64,000 bases of DNA from the NCBI RefSeq assembly GCF_014297445.1, contig NZ_JACORU010000017.1:47581-111580 (forward strand). The letters are read 5' to 3'. Shown here piece after piece: positions 34,804-47,146 of the stretch (positions within the stretch are counted from its first letter, which is position 1; every line of letters starts with the position of its first letter). A program made the position numbers and the translations under genes. The notes beneath the pieces were generated by a model. That model was not told the origin of the DNA and searched no databases. It saw nothing but the letters and a program-made list of their open reading frames with translations. This DNA is from Ramlibacter albus (lineage in GTDB: Bacteria; Pseudomonadota; Gammaproteobacteria; Burkholderiales; Burkholderiaceae_C).

Positions 34804-34845
34804 CGCGGTCTCCTCGCGGCCGGCACGGGCGCCGGATGGCGAATC

Positions 34846-36282
34846 CTACGCCTCGTAGACCGGTTCGCGATCCATCGCCGGGGACGACACGCCGGTGTCC
34901 GCGGCTTCGCCGGTGGCCGGTTCCTCGGCCTGCAGTTTCGCGCGGCGCCAGCCGCCCCAGCGGTAGTAGCCGAAGGCAAGGGCGGTGGACACGACCGCGC
35001 CGAGCGGGAAGCTCCACCACACCGCGTCCGCGCCGAGCGGCCCCTGGAGTGCCCAGGCGAAAGGCACCCGTACCAGCAGCATCGACACGAACAGAATCAC
35101 CAGCGGCGGCGTGACCGCGCCCGTGGCCCGCACCACGCCGAACAGCACGATGGTGATCCCGAAGAGCACGAACGACCAGCAGGCCACGTCGTTGATGTGC
35201 ATCGCGATGTCGATGGCGCCGGTGTCGCCCGGCAGGAACAGGCCCAGCGCGTAGCGGTCCGCCGCGTAGAGCAGGGCGACGAGCACGCCCGTGAGCAGCA
35301 GGTTGAACAGCACGCCGGCGCGCGCGATGCGCTCGACGCGGTCCCAGCGCCCCGCGCCCACGTTCTGCGCCGCCATCGACGACACCGCCGCGCCCGTGGC
35401 GAGCGCCGGCATCTGCACGTAGGTCCACAGCTGCGCGGCCACACCGTACGCGGCCGCGACCTTCACGCCGAAGCTGTTGACCAGCCCCATCATCGCGAGC
35501 GCGGCCGACGAGATGACGATCATCTGCAAGCCCATCGGGACGCCCTTGGTCACGATGGTGCGCAGCAGCTTCGGCCGCGGGCGGTAATGGTCGAGCTCGG
35601 CGAGGCCGGGCAGCAGGGGGTGGCGGCGCCGGTTCAGCACGAACAGCAGCAGCGCGAAGCTCACGCCCTGGCCGACGAGCGTCGAGGCCGCCGACCCCGC
35701 GATGCCCATTTCGGGGAACGGCCCCACGCCCCGGATCAGCAGCGGGTTGATCGCGATGTCGATCGCCACCGACAGCAGCATGAAGCGGAACGGCGTGCGC
35801 GAATCGCCCGCGCCGCGCAGCACCGCCATCGCGAACGCGAAGAGGTTCATCAAGGGCACGGCGAGGAAGATGACCCGCAGGTACTGGGCGGCGAGCTCGA
35901 AAGCCGCGGGCGGTGTGCCGAGCAGGTGCAGGATGGCCGGCGTCCAGATCCATCCGGCGAGCGCAAGCACGGCGGAGACACCCACGAAGAACGTCGCGCC
36001 GGTGCCGACCACGCATTTCGCACGGCCGATGTCCTTCGCCCCCCAGGCCTGTGCGACGAGGATGGTCGCGGCCATCGAGACGCCGAAGACGGTGCCCAGC
36101 AGCAGGAACAGCACGAGGTTGGCGTTCGACGTCGCGGTGAGCGCTTCCTCGCCCAGCAGGTTGCCGATCCAGATCGCATTGACGGAGCCGTTGAGCGACT
36201 GCAGCACGTTGCCGCCGAGCACGGGCAGCGCGAAAGCGATGAGGTTGCGGGCGATGGGGCCCTGGGTGAGGTCGCGGGGCAT
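34846..36282 (-). CDS. MATE-family efflux transporter
   Basis: A 478-residue inner-membrane protein with 12 predicted helices in two halves, typical of multidrug and toxic compound extrusion transporters that exchange cations for drugs or metabolites. The N-terminus (ARNLIAFALPVLGGNVLQ, then NAIWIGNLLGEEAL) matches the MATE fold, with a second copy of the pattern around VPMGLQMIVISSAAL. It lies between the AidB-like gene and the adhesin terminator and is transcribed on the minus strand. Substrate unknown. Confidence 0.92.
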   Translation of the reverse strand: MPRDLTQGPIARNLIAFALPVLGGNVLQSLNGSVNAIWIGNLLGEEALTATSNANLVLFLLLGTVFGVSMAATILVAQAWGAKDIGRAKCVVGTGATFFVGVSAVLALAGWIWTPAILHLLGTPPAAFELAAQYLRVIFLAVPLMNLFAFAMAVLRGAGDSRTPFRFMLLSVAIDIAINPLLIRGVGPFPEMGIAGSAASTLVGQGVSFALLLFVLNRRRHPLLPGLAELDHYRPRPKLLRTIVTKGVPMGLQMIVISSAALAMMGLVNSFGVKVAAAYGVAAQLWTYVQMPALATGAAVSSMAAQNVGAGRWDRVERIARAGVLFNLLLTGVLVALLYAADRYALGLFLPGDTGAIDIAMHINDVACWSFVLFGITIVLFGVVRATGAVTPPLVILFVSMLLVRVPFAWALQGPLGADAVWWSFPLGAVVSTALAFGYYRWGGWRRAKLQAEEPATGEAADTGVSSPAMDREPVYEA

Positions 36283-36329
36283 GGCGCCATCGTCCGCGAC
36301 GCGGCTGCGGCCGGGCGTAGGAGAACGGA

Positions 36330-36359
36330 AAGTAAAAGAGCCCGCCGAAGCGGGCTCTT
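36330..36359 (-). terminator. Rho-independent terminator after the adhesin gene
   Basis: A perfect hairpin, AAGAGCCCGC and GCGGGCTCTT with a four-base loop, lies 20-43 nt beyond the adhesin stop. On the minus strand it is followed by TTTTACTTTCC. It should end the type I secretion-adhesin transcript, and also separates it from the MATE gene. Confidence 0.85.
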
Positions 36360-36378
36360 CGAAGGCCAGGGCCGCTCG

Positions 36379-39300
36379 TCAGACGGTCACCTGGATGCCC
36401 TGCTGCAACCACAGCTGGATGTTGGTGGTGGGCGAGGCATAGATCACGTAGTCGACCCCGTCGAAGGACGCGACCTTGCCGATGTCCGTCTTGAAGCCGA
36501 GTGTGTGCGCCACGTCCACGCTGTCGGCGGTGTCGCCCTGCACCAAAAGCCGCGAGACGCCGGTATCGAGGATCGACGTGATGCTCGCCACGTCGTCGAT
36601 GCGCAGCTTGATGTTGTTGGCCGTGAAGGTGTTGTTGCCCAGGTTGAGGCGCTCGATGCCGTGCGCATGGCCGTTCAGGGCCGACAGGTTCAGGGTCTGC
36701 GCGCTGCTGAAGGCCAGCACCAGCGTGTCGGTGCCCTGTCCGCCGTCGTACTGCCCGCGCACCGCGGGGTCGGACACGTAGAGGCGGTCGTCGCCGTCGC
36801 CGCCGCTCAGGGTGTCGATGCCGCCGTACCCGATCAGGCCGTCGTTGCCGTTGGCGCCCACGAGGTTGTCGTTGCCCGCGGTTCCGATCCGCGTGAGCGC
36901 CGGCGACTCCACGTCGATGACGGACTGCAGGGTCGAGGTCGCGCCGTAGTTGTCGGTCAGCACGAATTCGATGGTCCGTTCGCCGGCCGTGGCCGACGCG
37001 CCGCCGGAGTACTTGACGGTGCGCAGGGTGGCCTCGATGCCGTCGATCGTGGTCGCCGCGCTGAACACCAGCAGCATCGTGCCGGCGGTGGCGTCCCAGG
37101 TCGCGGTGATGCCCGCGTTCGAAGCGACGGCGGTGTCCACGGTGAGGACGTCGTTCGGACGCAGCTCGAGGATGGTCACTTCGGCCTTCCAGAGGTTGGT
37201 TTCGTCGCCCTGGGAGAGCAAGCCGTCCACGCCCGGGACGAACGTGGGGTCCGCGGCGGCGGCATTGGCGTTGGCCTGGTTGGCTTCGGTCGAACCGCCG
37301 ACCAGCAGCTGCGGCTCGACCGCGATCGCGGCGCGGCCCGCCTGGAACTCGTCGAGGCCGATCACGTTGCCCGTCTCGTCGAAGTAGCGCAGGTAGGTGC
37401 CCGTGCCGCTGGCATCGCCCATCAGCTTGTTGTCGCTTGTCCAGCTTGCGGCGAAGCCGCCGTTGGCCAGCGGGGAGAGCGTGGGGTAGTACTCCTGCGT
37501 GCCCGAGTACGCCGTGGCCAGCTGGATGTTGCCGCGCACGAGGTTGCCCGCGGCGTCGTAGATGTTGCCCAGCACGTTCCTGTCGACGTTTGTGTCGCTC
37601 TTGCCGCGGTCCAGGTACGTGACGACCCATCCGCCGCCCGCGAGGCCGACGACGTCCAGTTGCTGGGCCACGTCCCGGCTGCTTGCGTCGCTGTCCGAGT
37701 AGTTGTAGACGGCCGACATCCGCTTGTCGAAGAGGTTGGTCACCAGCTGGTCCGCGGCGCTGGCGGGGCTCCAATTGCCGCTGGCGTCGGCTGTGAAGCG
37801 CTGCATGTACACGTCGTAGTAGTTGTCGCCGTCCTGGCCGTCGGCCGCATGCTCGCCGGCCCACGTCACGAGGAAGCTTCCGTCGGCCAGCGCGGCCACC
37901 TTGGGGGCCACCTGGTCGTTGATGACCGACGCGTTCACGCGGAACTCGGCGACGGACGTCTTGAGGTCGTTCGAAAACACGCGCATGAACAAGTCGCGCT
38001 CGCCGCCGCTGATTTGGCTGTTCGCCGACCAGACGACCGCCAGCCGGCCGTTCGATGCCGCCATGTGCGTCGTGATCTCCATCGGCGAGGTCGTGACGTA
38101 CCCTGCGTCGCCGGGGCGGCTGCTGACCACCGTGTCGCCCGTGATGCCGGCAGGGCGGGTGCCGTCCGAATTGAAGACGCCCAGCAGCGGCACGATGTCG
38201 CCGGCGTTGGCGCCGACGTAGGCAACCGCCCATTGGCCGGTCGCGACGCCGTTGGCGTCCTTGAGTTCCACCAGCGCACCGGGGCCGGCCTGCACCCCGG
38301 TGGTCGCTGCCCGGGTTGCCCGCGATGTCCACCACGCGCGCGTAGTAGGTGAAGCTGCCGGCATGGCTGTTGGCGGTGTCGTCGAAGCTCCAGGTGGTCG
38401 GCGTGTCCTGTTTCACGGTCGACCAGGTGACGTTGTCCGCGCTGACCTCGATGCGGTTGCCGGTGCTCAGCGGCGCGTTGGTGCCGCTGACGATGAGCGT
38501 GGTGTCGCTCGTGACGAAGTCGCTCGCGCTGGTGCCGGTGTCGACGGTGATCGCCGTGATGTTCACCGTCTCGCCGGCCGCGGGCTTCGAGGTGTCGATC
38601 GTCACGTCCTGCCGGGCGATCGTGGAAGGCTCCACGTTGCCGGCGATGTCGATCACGCGGGCGAGGTAGGTGAAACTGGCCTTGTGGTCGACCGGGTCGG
38701 CATAGGTCCAGGTCGTGTCCGACATCAGGGCGTTCGACCAAGTCGTGCCGCCGTCGGTGCTCACCTGCACGCGGCTGCCGCTGGCAACGGTGTGCGTGCC
38801 GCTCACGATCAGCGTCGTGTCGGAAGTGATGAAGTCCGCAATGCCGGTGTCCGTGCTGATCGCACCGATGACGACCTTCTCGTTGGTGCCCGGCGGGGTG
38901 ATGTCGATCGTGACGTCCTGGGTGTCGCTGCGGACCGTCTTGCCCTTGTCGTCGACCTCGCGCACCGTGTAGGTGAAGCTGGCGTTGTGCGTGTCGGGGT
39001 CGACGAAGTTCCAGGTGGTGGCCGTGAGGTGGTTGACCTCCGTCCACTTCACGCCGTCGGAGCTGATCTCCGTCCGGTGGCCGGCATCGAGCACCGGGTC
39101 GGGCGCCGTGTTGATGCCGTTGACGGTCAGGCCCGTGGCGTTGGTGATGAAGTCGGTGGCGCTCAGCCCGGTGTCGGGCGTGATGCCCATGATGGCGAGC
39201 TGCGTGTCCGTGGAACTGCTCACCGACAGCGGGAACGGCCCGCTGGTCGCCCCGGTGTTGCCGGCGTCGTCCTCGACCCTCGCTTCGTAGACGTGCGCGC

Positions 39301-42300
39301 CTGCCGTCACCCCGCTGTCGGCGAAGGTCCAGGCGCCGCCGGCGCGGTCGGCCGTGCCGAGGCGCGTGCCGTCGCGGTAGACGGTGATGTGCTCGTCGCC
39401 CGCCAGCGCACGGCTGAGGGTGCCCTTGAGCTCCGGCGACGTGTCGTTCGTCGTCCCCCCGAAAGCCACCTGGCCCACATCGGGCGCGAAGTCGTCGAAC
39501 ACGGACACGGTGAGCGTCACGGGGTTCGGGTCGTTCGGTCCGCCGGACACGTCGGTGTCGATCGTGACGGTGCGCTTGTCGCCTTGTCCCTCCGTGCCGG
39601 CGTCGTCGACCACGCGTGCCCAGTACGTGACGCTGCCTGTGCGCTGGACGCCCGTGTCGTCGAAGCTCCACGTCCCGGCAGCGGTATCCTGCTTCACATC
39701 CACCCAGTGGGTGCCGTCGGTACTGAGCTGGATGCGGTGGTTGGCGCCCAGCGGCGTGTTGGTGCCGCTGACGATGAGCGTGGTGTCGTTGGTCTTGAAG
39801 TCGGCGTTGCTGATGCCGCGGTCTTCGGTGATCGCCGTGATCTTGACGAGTTCGTCCGCGCCGGGGCCCTCGAACCGCACGGTGATCGCCTGCCGCGCGA
39901 GTTCGGTGCCCGCGTTGCCCGCGAGGTCCACCACGCGCGCGAGGTATTCGAAGTCGCCGGTGTGGCCGACGAGGTCGGTGAACGTCCACGTCGTGGCCGA
40001 CATCGCGGCGTCGCTCCAGGTTGCGCCCTGGTCGCTGGACACCTGCACGCGGCTGTCGGCGAGGGCGGTGTGCGTGCCGCTGACGGTGAGGCTGGTGTCG
40101 CTGGTGATGAAGTCGCCCGCCGTGCCGGTGTCGTCCGAGATGGCCGTGATGGCGACCTTCTCGCCCGCGCCCGGAGCGACGGTGTCGATCGTCACGACCT
40201 TCGAGTCGTTCGCGCCCTCGTTACCGGCGGCATCGATGACACGCACGCGATACGTGACGTTGCCGCTTCGTGCGACGGTGTCGTCGTAGCTCCATGTGGT
40301 CGGCGTGTCCTGGCTCACCGCGGCCCAGTTGGCGCCGTCGGTGCTGATCTGGATGTGGCTGTCGCTGCCGCCGGCCCCACGGAGGTCGGAATTGGTGCCG
40401 CTGACCTTCAGCATCGTGTCGGAAGTGACGAAGTCGGTGCTGGACAGCCCGGTGTCCGCGTCGATGCCGGTGATCTTCACGGCATTGTTGGCGGGCGCCT
40501 CGGTGATCACGGTGACCTCGCGGCTGTCCGTCTCGCCCGGATTCCCGGCGACGTCCACCACGCGGGCGGTGTAGGTGAACTTCCCGCTGTGGAGGGCGGG
40601 GTCGACGAACTGCCACGTCGTGCCCGACAAGGTGGCCGCGGCCCAGGTGGCGCCGCCGTCGCTGGTGACCTCGATGCGGTTGTCGCCGGTCAGGGTGTGC
40701 GTGCCGCTGACCGTGAGGCTGGTGTCCTTGGTTAGGAAGTCGCCGGCGGTCCCGGTGTCGTCGGTGATCGCCGTGATCGCCACCGTCTGGTCCGCGTCCG
40801 GCCGCGTCGTATCGATCGTCACGTCGCGCTTGTCGGTGTTGCCGACGTTGCCCGCCGAGTCGACCACGCGGGCGTAATACGTGAAGGTGCCGGTGCGCGC
40901 CTGGGTGTCGTCGAAGGCCCACGTCGTGTCCGTGAGCACCGTCACCTCCGACCAGGTCGTGCCGTCGGCGCTGACCTGGATGCGGCTGTCCTTTTCCAGG
41001 CCCGCGTGCGTGCCGCTGACCCGCAGCGTCGTGTCGTTGGTGACGAAGTCGTTGCTGGACGCGCCGGTGTCTTCGGTGATCGCCGTGATGGCGACCATCT
41101 CCGCCGGGCCGGGCACAAGGGTGTCGATCGTCACGCTGCGGCTGATGCTCTGGACAAAACCGCCCTCGCTGTCGAGCTCGCGCAACGTATACGTGAAGCT
41201 CGTGCCGTGCGGCGTCGCCGTGTCGTCGAAGCTCCACGTGCTGGGCGTGTCCTGCGTGACGTTGTTCCAGGTGCTGCCGTCGCTGCTGATCTGCAGCCTG
41301 TGGCCGGGAGCCGGGGCGTTGGTGCCGCTGACGAGAAGCGTGGTGTCGCTGGTGACGAAGTCGCTCGAGCTCAAGCCCGTGTCGGTGCTGACCTGCAGGA
41401 TGGCCAGCGCGGGGTCCGCCCCGCTCGCGCTCACCTTGATCGACCGCACGAGGCTGCTGGCGCCGAAGTTGCCGGCGATGTCTTCCACCCGGGCCTGGTA
41501 GACGTGGGGCCCGTCGGCCAGGCCGCTGTCCGCGAACTCCCAGGTATTGCCGGGCTTCTGTTGGACGACACCGACACGGATGTTGTCGCGGTACATGGCG
41601 ATCACCTCGTCCTGCGCGAGGTTGCCCGTGAAGCTGCCTTTGAAGGAGGGCGAAGTGTCGCTGGTGATGGCGCCCTCCGCCAGCGGGCCCGCAAGCTCGG
41701 GCGGCTCGTCGGCCAGCATCTGGTCGATGCTGACCGTGACGCCCTCGGGGTCGGCCCCCGAGGCGTGGGTGTCGATCAGGACCGTGCGCTTGTCGACGTG
41801 GCCCTCGTTGCCGGCGGCGTCGACCACCCTGACCTTGTAGGTGACGCTGCCCGTGCGCGCGAAGGCGGTGTCGTTGTAGGTCCAGGTGGTATCCGTCTGC
41901 TGCGTCACGTCCGACCACGGGGAGCCGTCGGCGCTGATCTGGAGCCGGTTGCCGTCGGTGAGCGGCGTCTTGGTGCCGCTGATCACCAGACGCGTGTCGC
42001 TCGTGATGAAGTCGGTGGCGCTCGCGCCGGTGTCCTCCGTGATGGCCGTGATCGTCGCGATTTCCAGGGGGTCGGGCGGCGCCGTGTCGATCGTGACATC
42101 GCGGCTGACGACCTGGCTGCCCGCGTTGCCGGCGGTGTCCGCCAGGCGCGCCATGTAGGTGAAGTTTGTGCCGTGCGTGGCCGGGTCGACATAGGACCAC
42201 GTCGAGCCGGTCACCGTGGCATAAGCCCAGGTGGCGCCGCCATCGGTGGAGACCTGCACCAGGTTGCCGTCGGTGACGGTGCCGCTGACGGTGAGGCTGG

Positions 42301-45300
42301 TGTCGGACGTGAGGTAGTCGCCCGCGATGCCGGTGTCGTCGTCGATCGCGGTGATGGCCAGGGTGTCGGGCGCCTCGGGCGGCGTGGTGTCGATGACCAC
42401 GTCCTGGTGGGCGCTTTGCGTGACGGTGGCGCCGTCGACCACCTGCACCGAGTAGGTGAAGTTGGCCGTGTGGGCGGTGGTGTCGTCGAAGCTCCACGTG
42501 GTGGCGCCGTCGGCAACAGTGATTTCCTGCCAGGTGGTGCCGTCGGTGCTCAACTGCAGCTTCTGCGTGCCGGTGAAGGCGGGCAGCGTCCCGCTGACGG
42601 TCAGCGTCGTGTCCCTGGTGATGAAGTCGCTGGCGCTGACGCCCGTGTCGTCGGTGATGCCGGTGATGGCCAGTGGCTGGGGCGTGTCCCCCTCGATGGT
42701 GACGGCCTGCGTGACAACCTGCGTGCCCACGTTGCCGGCGGTGTCGGCAAGTCTCGCCGTGTAGGTGAAGTTGCCGGTGTGCGTGGCCGGGTCCGCATAG
42801 GTCCAGGTCGAGCCCGTGACGGTGGCGTAAGCCCACGTGGTGCCGCCGTCGCTGGAGACCTGCACCTGGTTGCCCGCGGTGACGGTGCCACTGAGCGTGA
42901 GGCTGGTGTCGGAGGTGCGGAAGTCACCGGGGGTGCCGGTGTCGTCGGTGATGGCCGTGATGGCCAAGGTGTCACTCGCGTCGGGCGGCGTGGTGTCGAC
43001 AACTACGTCCTGGTGCACACTGGCCTTGACGATGGTCTCTTCGCCAGCGGTCGCTTCGACCACCTGCACCGAGTAGGTGAAGCTGGCCGTGTGGGGGGTC
43101 GTGTCGACGAAGCTCCACGTGGTGCCGCCGTCGGCGACGGTGACATCCATCCACGTGGTGCCGTCGGTGCTCAGCTGCAGCCTCTGCTTCGCAGTGAGGG
43201 CAGGCAGCGTGCCACCGACGGTCAGCGTGGTGTCGCTGGTGATGAAGTCGCTGGCGCTGACGCCCGTGTCGTCCGTGATGCCGGTGATCGCGAGCTGCGG
43301 TGCAGGTGCCGGAGGTGGCGCCGGCGGAGGCGGAGGCGGAGCGGCAGACTCGATGATGACGTCGCGGCTGGCGGATTGCGTGCCCTGGTTGCCGGCGGTG
43401 TCGACAAGCCTTGCCGTGTAAGTGAAGTTGCTGGTGTGCGTGGCCGGGTCGACATAGGACCACGTCGAGCCGGCCACCGTGGCGTAAGCCCACGTGCCGC
43501 CGCCGTCGCTGGAGACCTGCACCTGGTTGCCCGCGGTGACGGTGCCGCTGAGCGTGAGGCTCGTGTCGGTGGTGCGGAAGTCACCGGGGGTGCCGGTGTC
43601 GTCGCTGATGGCCGTGATGGCCAGCGTGTCGCTCGCATCGGGCGGCGTGGTGTCGATGACGACGTCCTGGTGCGCGCTGGACTTGACGGTGGTGCCGTCG
43701 ACCACCTGCACCGAGTAGGTGAAGTTGGCCGTGTGGGCGGTGGTGTCGTCGAAGCTCCACGTGGTGGCGCCGTCGGCAACGGTGATGTCCTGCCAGGTGG
43801 TGCCGTCGGTGCTCAGCTGAAGCTTCTGCGTGCCGGTGAGGGCGGGAAGCGTCCCGCTGACGGTCAGCGTGGTGTCGCTGGTGATGAAGTCGCTGGCGCT
43901 GACGCCCGTGTCGTCCGTGATGCCGGTGATCGCGAGCTGCGGTGCAGGTGCCGGAGGTGGCGCCGGCGGAGGCGGAGGCGGAGCGGCAGACTCGATGATG
44001 ACGTCGCGGCTGGCGGATTGCGTGCCCTGGTTGCCGGCGGTGTCGACAAGCCTTGCCGTGTAAGTGAAGTTGCTGGTGTGCGTGGCCGGGTCGACATAGG
44101 ACCACGTCGAGCCGGCCACCGTGGCGTAAGCCCACGTGCCGCCGCCGTCGCTGGAGACCTGCACCTGGTTGCCCGCGGTGACGGTGCCGCTGAGCGTGAG
44201 GCTCGTGTCGGTGGTGCGGAAGTCACCGGGGGTGCCGGTGTCGTCGCTGATGGCCGTGATGGCCAGCGTGTCGCTCGCGTCGGGCGGCGTGGTGTCGATG
44301 ACGACGTCCTGGTGCGCACTGGCCTTGACGATGGTCTCTTCGCCAGCGGTCGCTTCGACCACCTGCACCGAGTAGGTGAAGCTGGCCGTGTGGGGGGTCG
44401 TGTCGACGAAGCTCCACGTGGTGCCGCCGTCGGCGACGGCGACATCCATCCACGTGGTGCCGTCGGTGCTCAGCTGCAGCTTCTGCTTCGCAGTGAGGGC
44501 AGGCAGCGTGCCACCGACGGTCAGCGTGGTGTCGCTGGTGATGAAGTCGCTGGCGCTGACGCCCGTGTCGTCCGTGATGGCGGTGATCGCGAGCGCGTGC
44601 GCTTCAGGCGCGGGCGCGGGCGCGGGCGCCGGAGGCGGGGGCGGGGGCGGAGGCGAAGGCGGCTCAGCCGGCGGCGCAGGCGCAGGAGGCGGGGCAGAGG
44701 GCGGCTCCGCCGGCGGCGCAGGCGCAGGCGGAGGCGGAGCAGAGGGCGGCTCACCCGGTGGAAGGGGTGCAGGCGTCGGGGATGCACCTTCGATGACGAC
44801 ATAGCGGCTGGCGAACTGCGAGCCCACATTGCCCGCGACATCCACCACGCGCGTCGCGTAGGTGAAGCTCCTGCCGTGGATGTCCGGGTCGGCATAGCTC
44901 CAGTTGGAGCCTGCAAGGCTGGCATCCACCCAGGTAACGCCTTCGTCGTTGGACACCTGGATGCGGCTGCCGGGCGCGAGCGTGTGCGTGCCGCTCACCG
45001 TCAGCGTCGTGTCCGTGGTGCGGAAGTCGCCCGGGGTGCCGGTGTCTTCGCTGATGCCCGTGATGCTCACGGTCTCGGCGTTGCCGGGCGGCGTGATGTC
45101 GATCGTGACGGCCCGCTGGTCGCTGTGCTGCACCGCCGTGCCGTCGACCACCTGCACGAAGTAGGTGAAGTTGCTGGTGTGGGTCGTGGTGTCCACATAG
45201 GACCACGTGGTGGCGCCCTCGCGCACGGCGACGTCCGACCAGGTGGTTCCATCGGAGCTGACCTGGAGCCTGCGGCCGCCGTTGAGGGGCTCGAGCGTGC

Positions 45301-47095
45301 CGCTGACGGTCAGCGTGGTGTCGCTGGTGATGAAGTCGCTGGCGCTCGTACCGGTATCGACGCTGATGGACGTGATGGCCACCGGCTTGGCCGGATCGAT
45401 GACATTGGGGGGGCCGCTAGGGCCGCTAGGGCCGCCGGGACCGCCGGGGCCGCCGGGGCCGCCGGGGCCCGGCAAATTGCCGCCTCCACCCGGCCCGGGG
45501 CCGCCGGTGCCGCTGGTGCCGCCATCCAGCTTCACCGCAAAGTTGTCGCTGCCGGCGCCCTCGTTGCCGGCGCCGTCCTCGACGCGCGCCATGTAGACGT
45601 GGTCGCCCTTCGGAACGGCGGTGTCCGCGTACTGCCACGTGCCGCCGGAGAGCGTCGCCGTCCCGACGGCCACGCCGTCGCGGTAGACGGTGACGAACTC
45701 GTCGGGCGCCAGCTGGCCGGTCAGGGTGCCACCGACCTTGGCCGACGTGTCGTTCGCCGTGCCATCCGTGGCGGTCTCGACAACCGTCGCGATACCGACT
45801 GCGACGCCGTCAGCGGTGCCCGAAACACGCGTGTCGACCTTGAACGCATACGACTCGCTGGTTGCGCCGAAATTGCCGGCGACGTCTTCGACTCGCGCTT
45901 CGTAGCTGTGCGGCCCGTCCGCAACGCCGGTGTCCGTGAAGCTCCACGCGCCGTCCGCGAAGGTGGCCGTGCCCACGCGCACACCGTCTCGGTAGACGCC
46001 GATGACTTCATCGGCGGCGAGGGTGCCGGTGAGGGCGAGCGACAGCGTGGGTGACGTGTCGTTCGTGAACGCATCGACCGCGACGCGCCCGGAGCGCGGC
46101 GCCGCGTCGTCGGTGACGCCGGTGACGGCGAGCGAGACCCCGTCGCTCGCACCGGACGCATGCGTGTCCACCGTGACCGCCAGGTTGGTGGTCGACTCCA
46201 GGACGATGGTGTCGCCGTCGACGATGCGCGCCTGGTAAGTGAAGCTGCCCGTATGCTCGACCGGATCGTCGAAGACCCAGTCGCCGTTGTCCAGCAGCCT
46301 GGCGTCCGCCCATGTCAGGCCGCCGTCGGAGCTCACCTGCACGCGCTGCCCATCCACCAGCCCCGTGGCGGTGCCCCGGACGCTCAAGGTGGTGTCGCTG
46401 GTGATGTGGTCCGCGGTGCTGATGCCCGTGTCCGTGGAGATCTCGCTGATCGTGAGCGTCGCGGCAGGCGAGCCGCCCGCCTGCGACCCGCCCCCCGAAG
46501 AGCCGCCTGCCCCCGCTGCGGCGCCGGAGCCCATGGCAGCAGCCGCGAAGAACTGCGGGATGAAAGCCGGGAAGGCCATGAGGAAATCGGCCTTGTCGCC
46601 CGACTCGGCGTGTTCGTCCGTCACCGTCTCCGGGGCGCCGGCGGGCGCAGGGGGAAGGCTGGCTGGCACCAGCTCGCCAAGGCCGGCCGGCGCCACCTGC
46701 GCAGCCGGCTCGTCGAGCGAATCGGGCGACCCGGCAATGGGGCCTTCGGTCAGGGGCGTCACCGCGGTTGGCGTCACGTCCCCATTCGCCGCCGGGGCCG
46801 CCGCATGCTCGCCCCCGACGAAGATCTCCGAAACGTCGCCGGTGCTGACCACCAGCGTGGGCGCCGTTTCCTGCGCGGCATAGAAACCGTCGAACACCAC
46901 CGACTGCCCGTCCTCGAACTCCAGCGAGAGCGAGGCCACGACCCGCTTGCGCGCGACGAGCGCGGCCTGCGGCGAATGCAGGTTCAGGCGATCGGCGTCT
47001 TGCACGGTGACGTCGGCGGAAGCCGCACGCTCGACGGCGGCCGAACTCTGGAGCCGGCCATCCTGGGTGGCCTTGGAAAGGATTTTTGTCTTCAT
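36379..47095 (-). CDS. Giant type I-secreted Ig-like adhesin (frameshifted)
   Basis: A surface adhesin of about 3,570 residues if the frame were restored. The N-terminus (MKTKILSKATQDGRLQSSAA) resembles the prefix domain of BapA-type proteins. Next come about 21 modules of about 90-100 residues of form A (pattern DTGxSxxDFxTSDTTLxVSG, ending RVVDxAGNxG) and four of form B (YRDGxRxGTA). Pro-rich linkers (around 44600-44790) and a Gly-Pro collagen-like tract interrupt the array. The last about 640 residues hold DGSFLVTWAG-type repeats and RTX nonapeptides (GGDGDDRLYV), as in calcium-binding type I substrates. The reading frame changes by +1 at 38295-38318, so the gene is broken as written. It follows its secretion genes by 51 bp. 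Confidence 0.85.
38295..38318 (-). other. Frameshift junction in the adhesin gene
   Basis: On the minus strand the frame of the N-terminal 2,925 or so codons is right up to VVDIAGNPGS and then becomes nonsense (DHRGAGRPRC). The frame one base ahead reads TTGVQAGPGALVELKD and runs to the RTX tail. Removing one G from the GGGG run (CCCC at 38295-38298) would restore a sensible fusion. A real mutation, phase variation or a sequencing error all fit. Confidence 0.8.
43217..44314 (-). repeat. Near-perfect 642-bp-period direct repeat inside the adhesin
   Basis: The stretch 43217-43672 recurs at 43859-44314 with, by eye, a single mismatch near 43637. It codes for a form A module, a Pro-rich linker and part of the next module. 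A further copy of the flanking part lies 1,298 bp away (43079 and 44377). Such identity in a slowly drifting repeat array points to recent duplication or gene conversion. Confidence 0.85.
45411..45478 (-). repeat. Collagen-like Gly-Pro simple repeat tract
   Basis: A run of the 9-bp unit GCCGGGGCC / GCCGCCGGG (with variants GCCGCTAGG) encodes a Gly-Pro/Ser-rich linker (GGPGGPGGPSGPSGPP) between the second form B module and the next form A module. It could expand or contract by slippage in units of three codons. Confidence 0.8.
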
Positions 47096-47146
47096 GAGGG
47101 TTCCCTGTTTTCCTTGGTTTCTGGGGGCTGGGTCGCGCGGCCGGGG

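Noticed and set aside
34742..38294. Continuation of the adhesin N-terminal frame beyond the frameshift
   Set aside because: The frame stays open by composition only. Its sequence loses module character at VVDIAGNPGS and runs through the MATE and AidB-like genes.
33547..38352. A plus-strand open frame of 1,601 codons opposite the AidB-like, MATE and adhesin genes
   Set aside because: It crosses three convincing minus-strand genes and their intergenic gaps and has shadow composition (Arg/His/Val-rich); no start signal.
43201..44530. CRISPR-like regular repeats
   Set aside because: The periodic near-identical DNA is in one open frame and codes for adhesin modules; units are hundreds of bases long, without short repeats and unique spacers or cas genes.
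41006..46054. A plus-strand open frame of 1,682 codons opposite the adhesin gene
   Set aside because: It is the antisense of the repeat array in a GC-rich gene, has the same periodicity as the modules, and codes for an Arg/Ala/Val-rich sequence with no domain. The minus-strand frame makes clear Ig-like modules.
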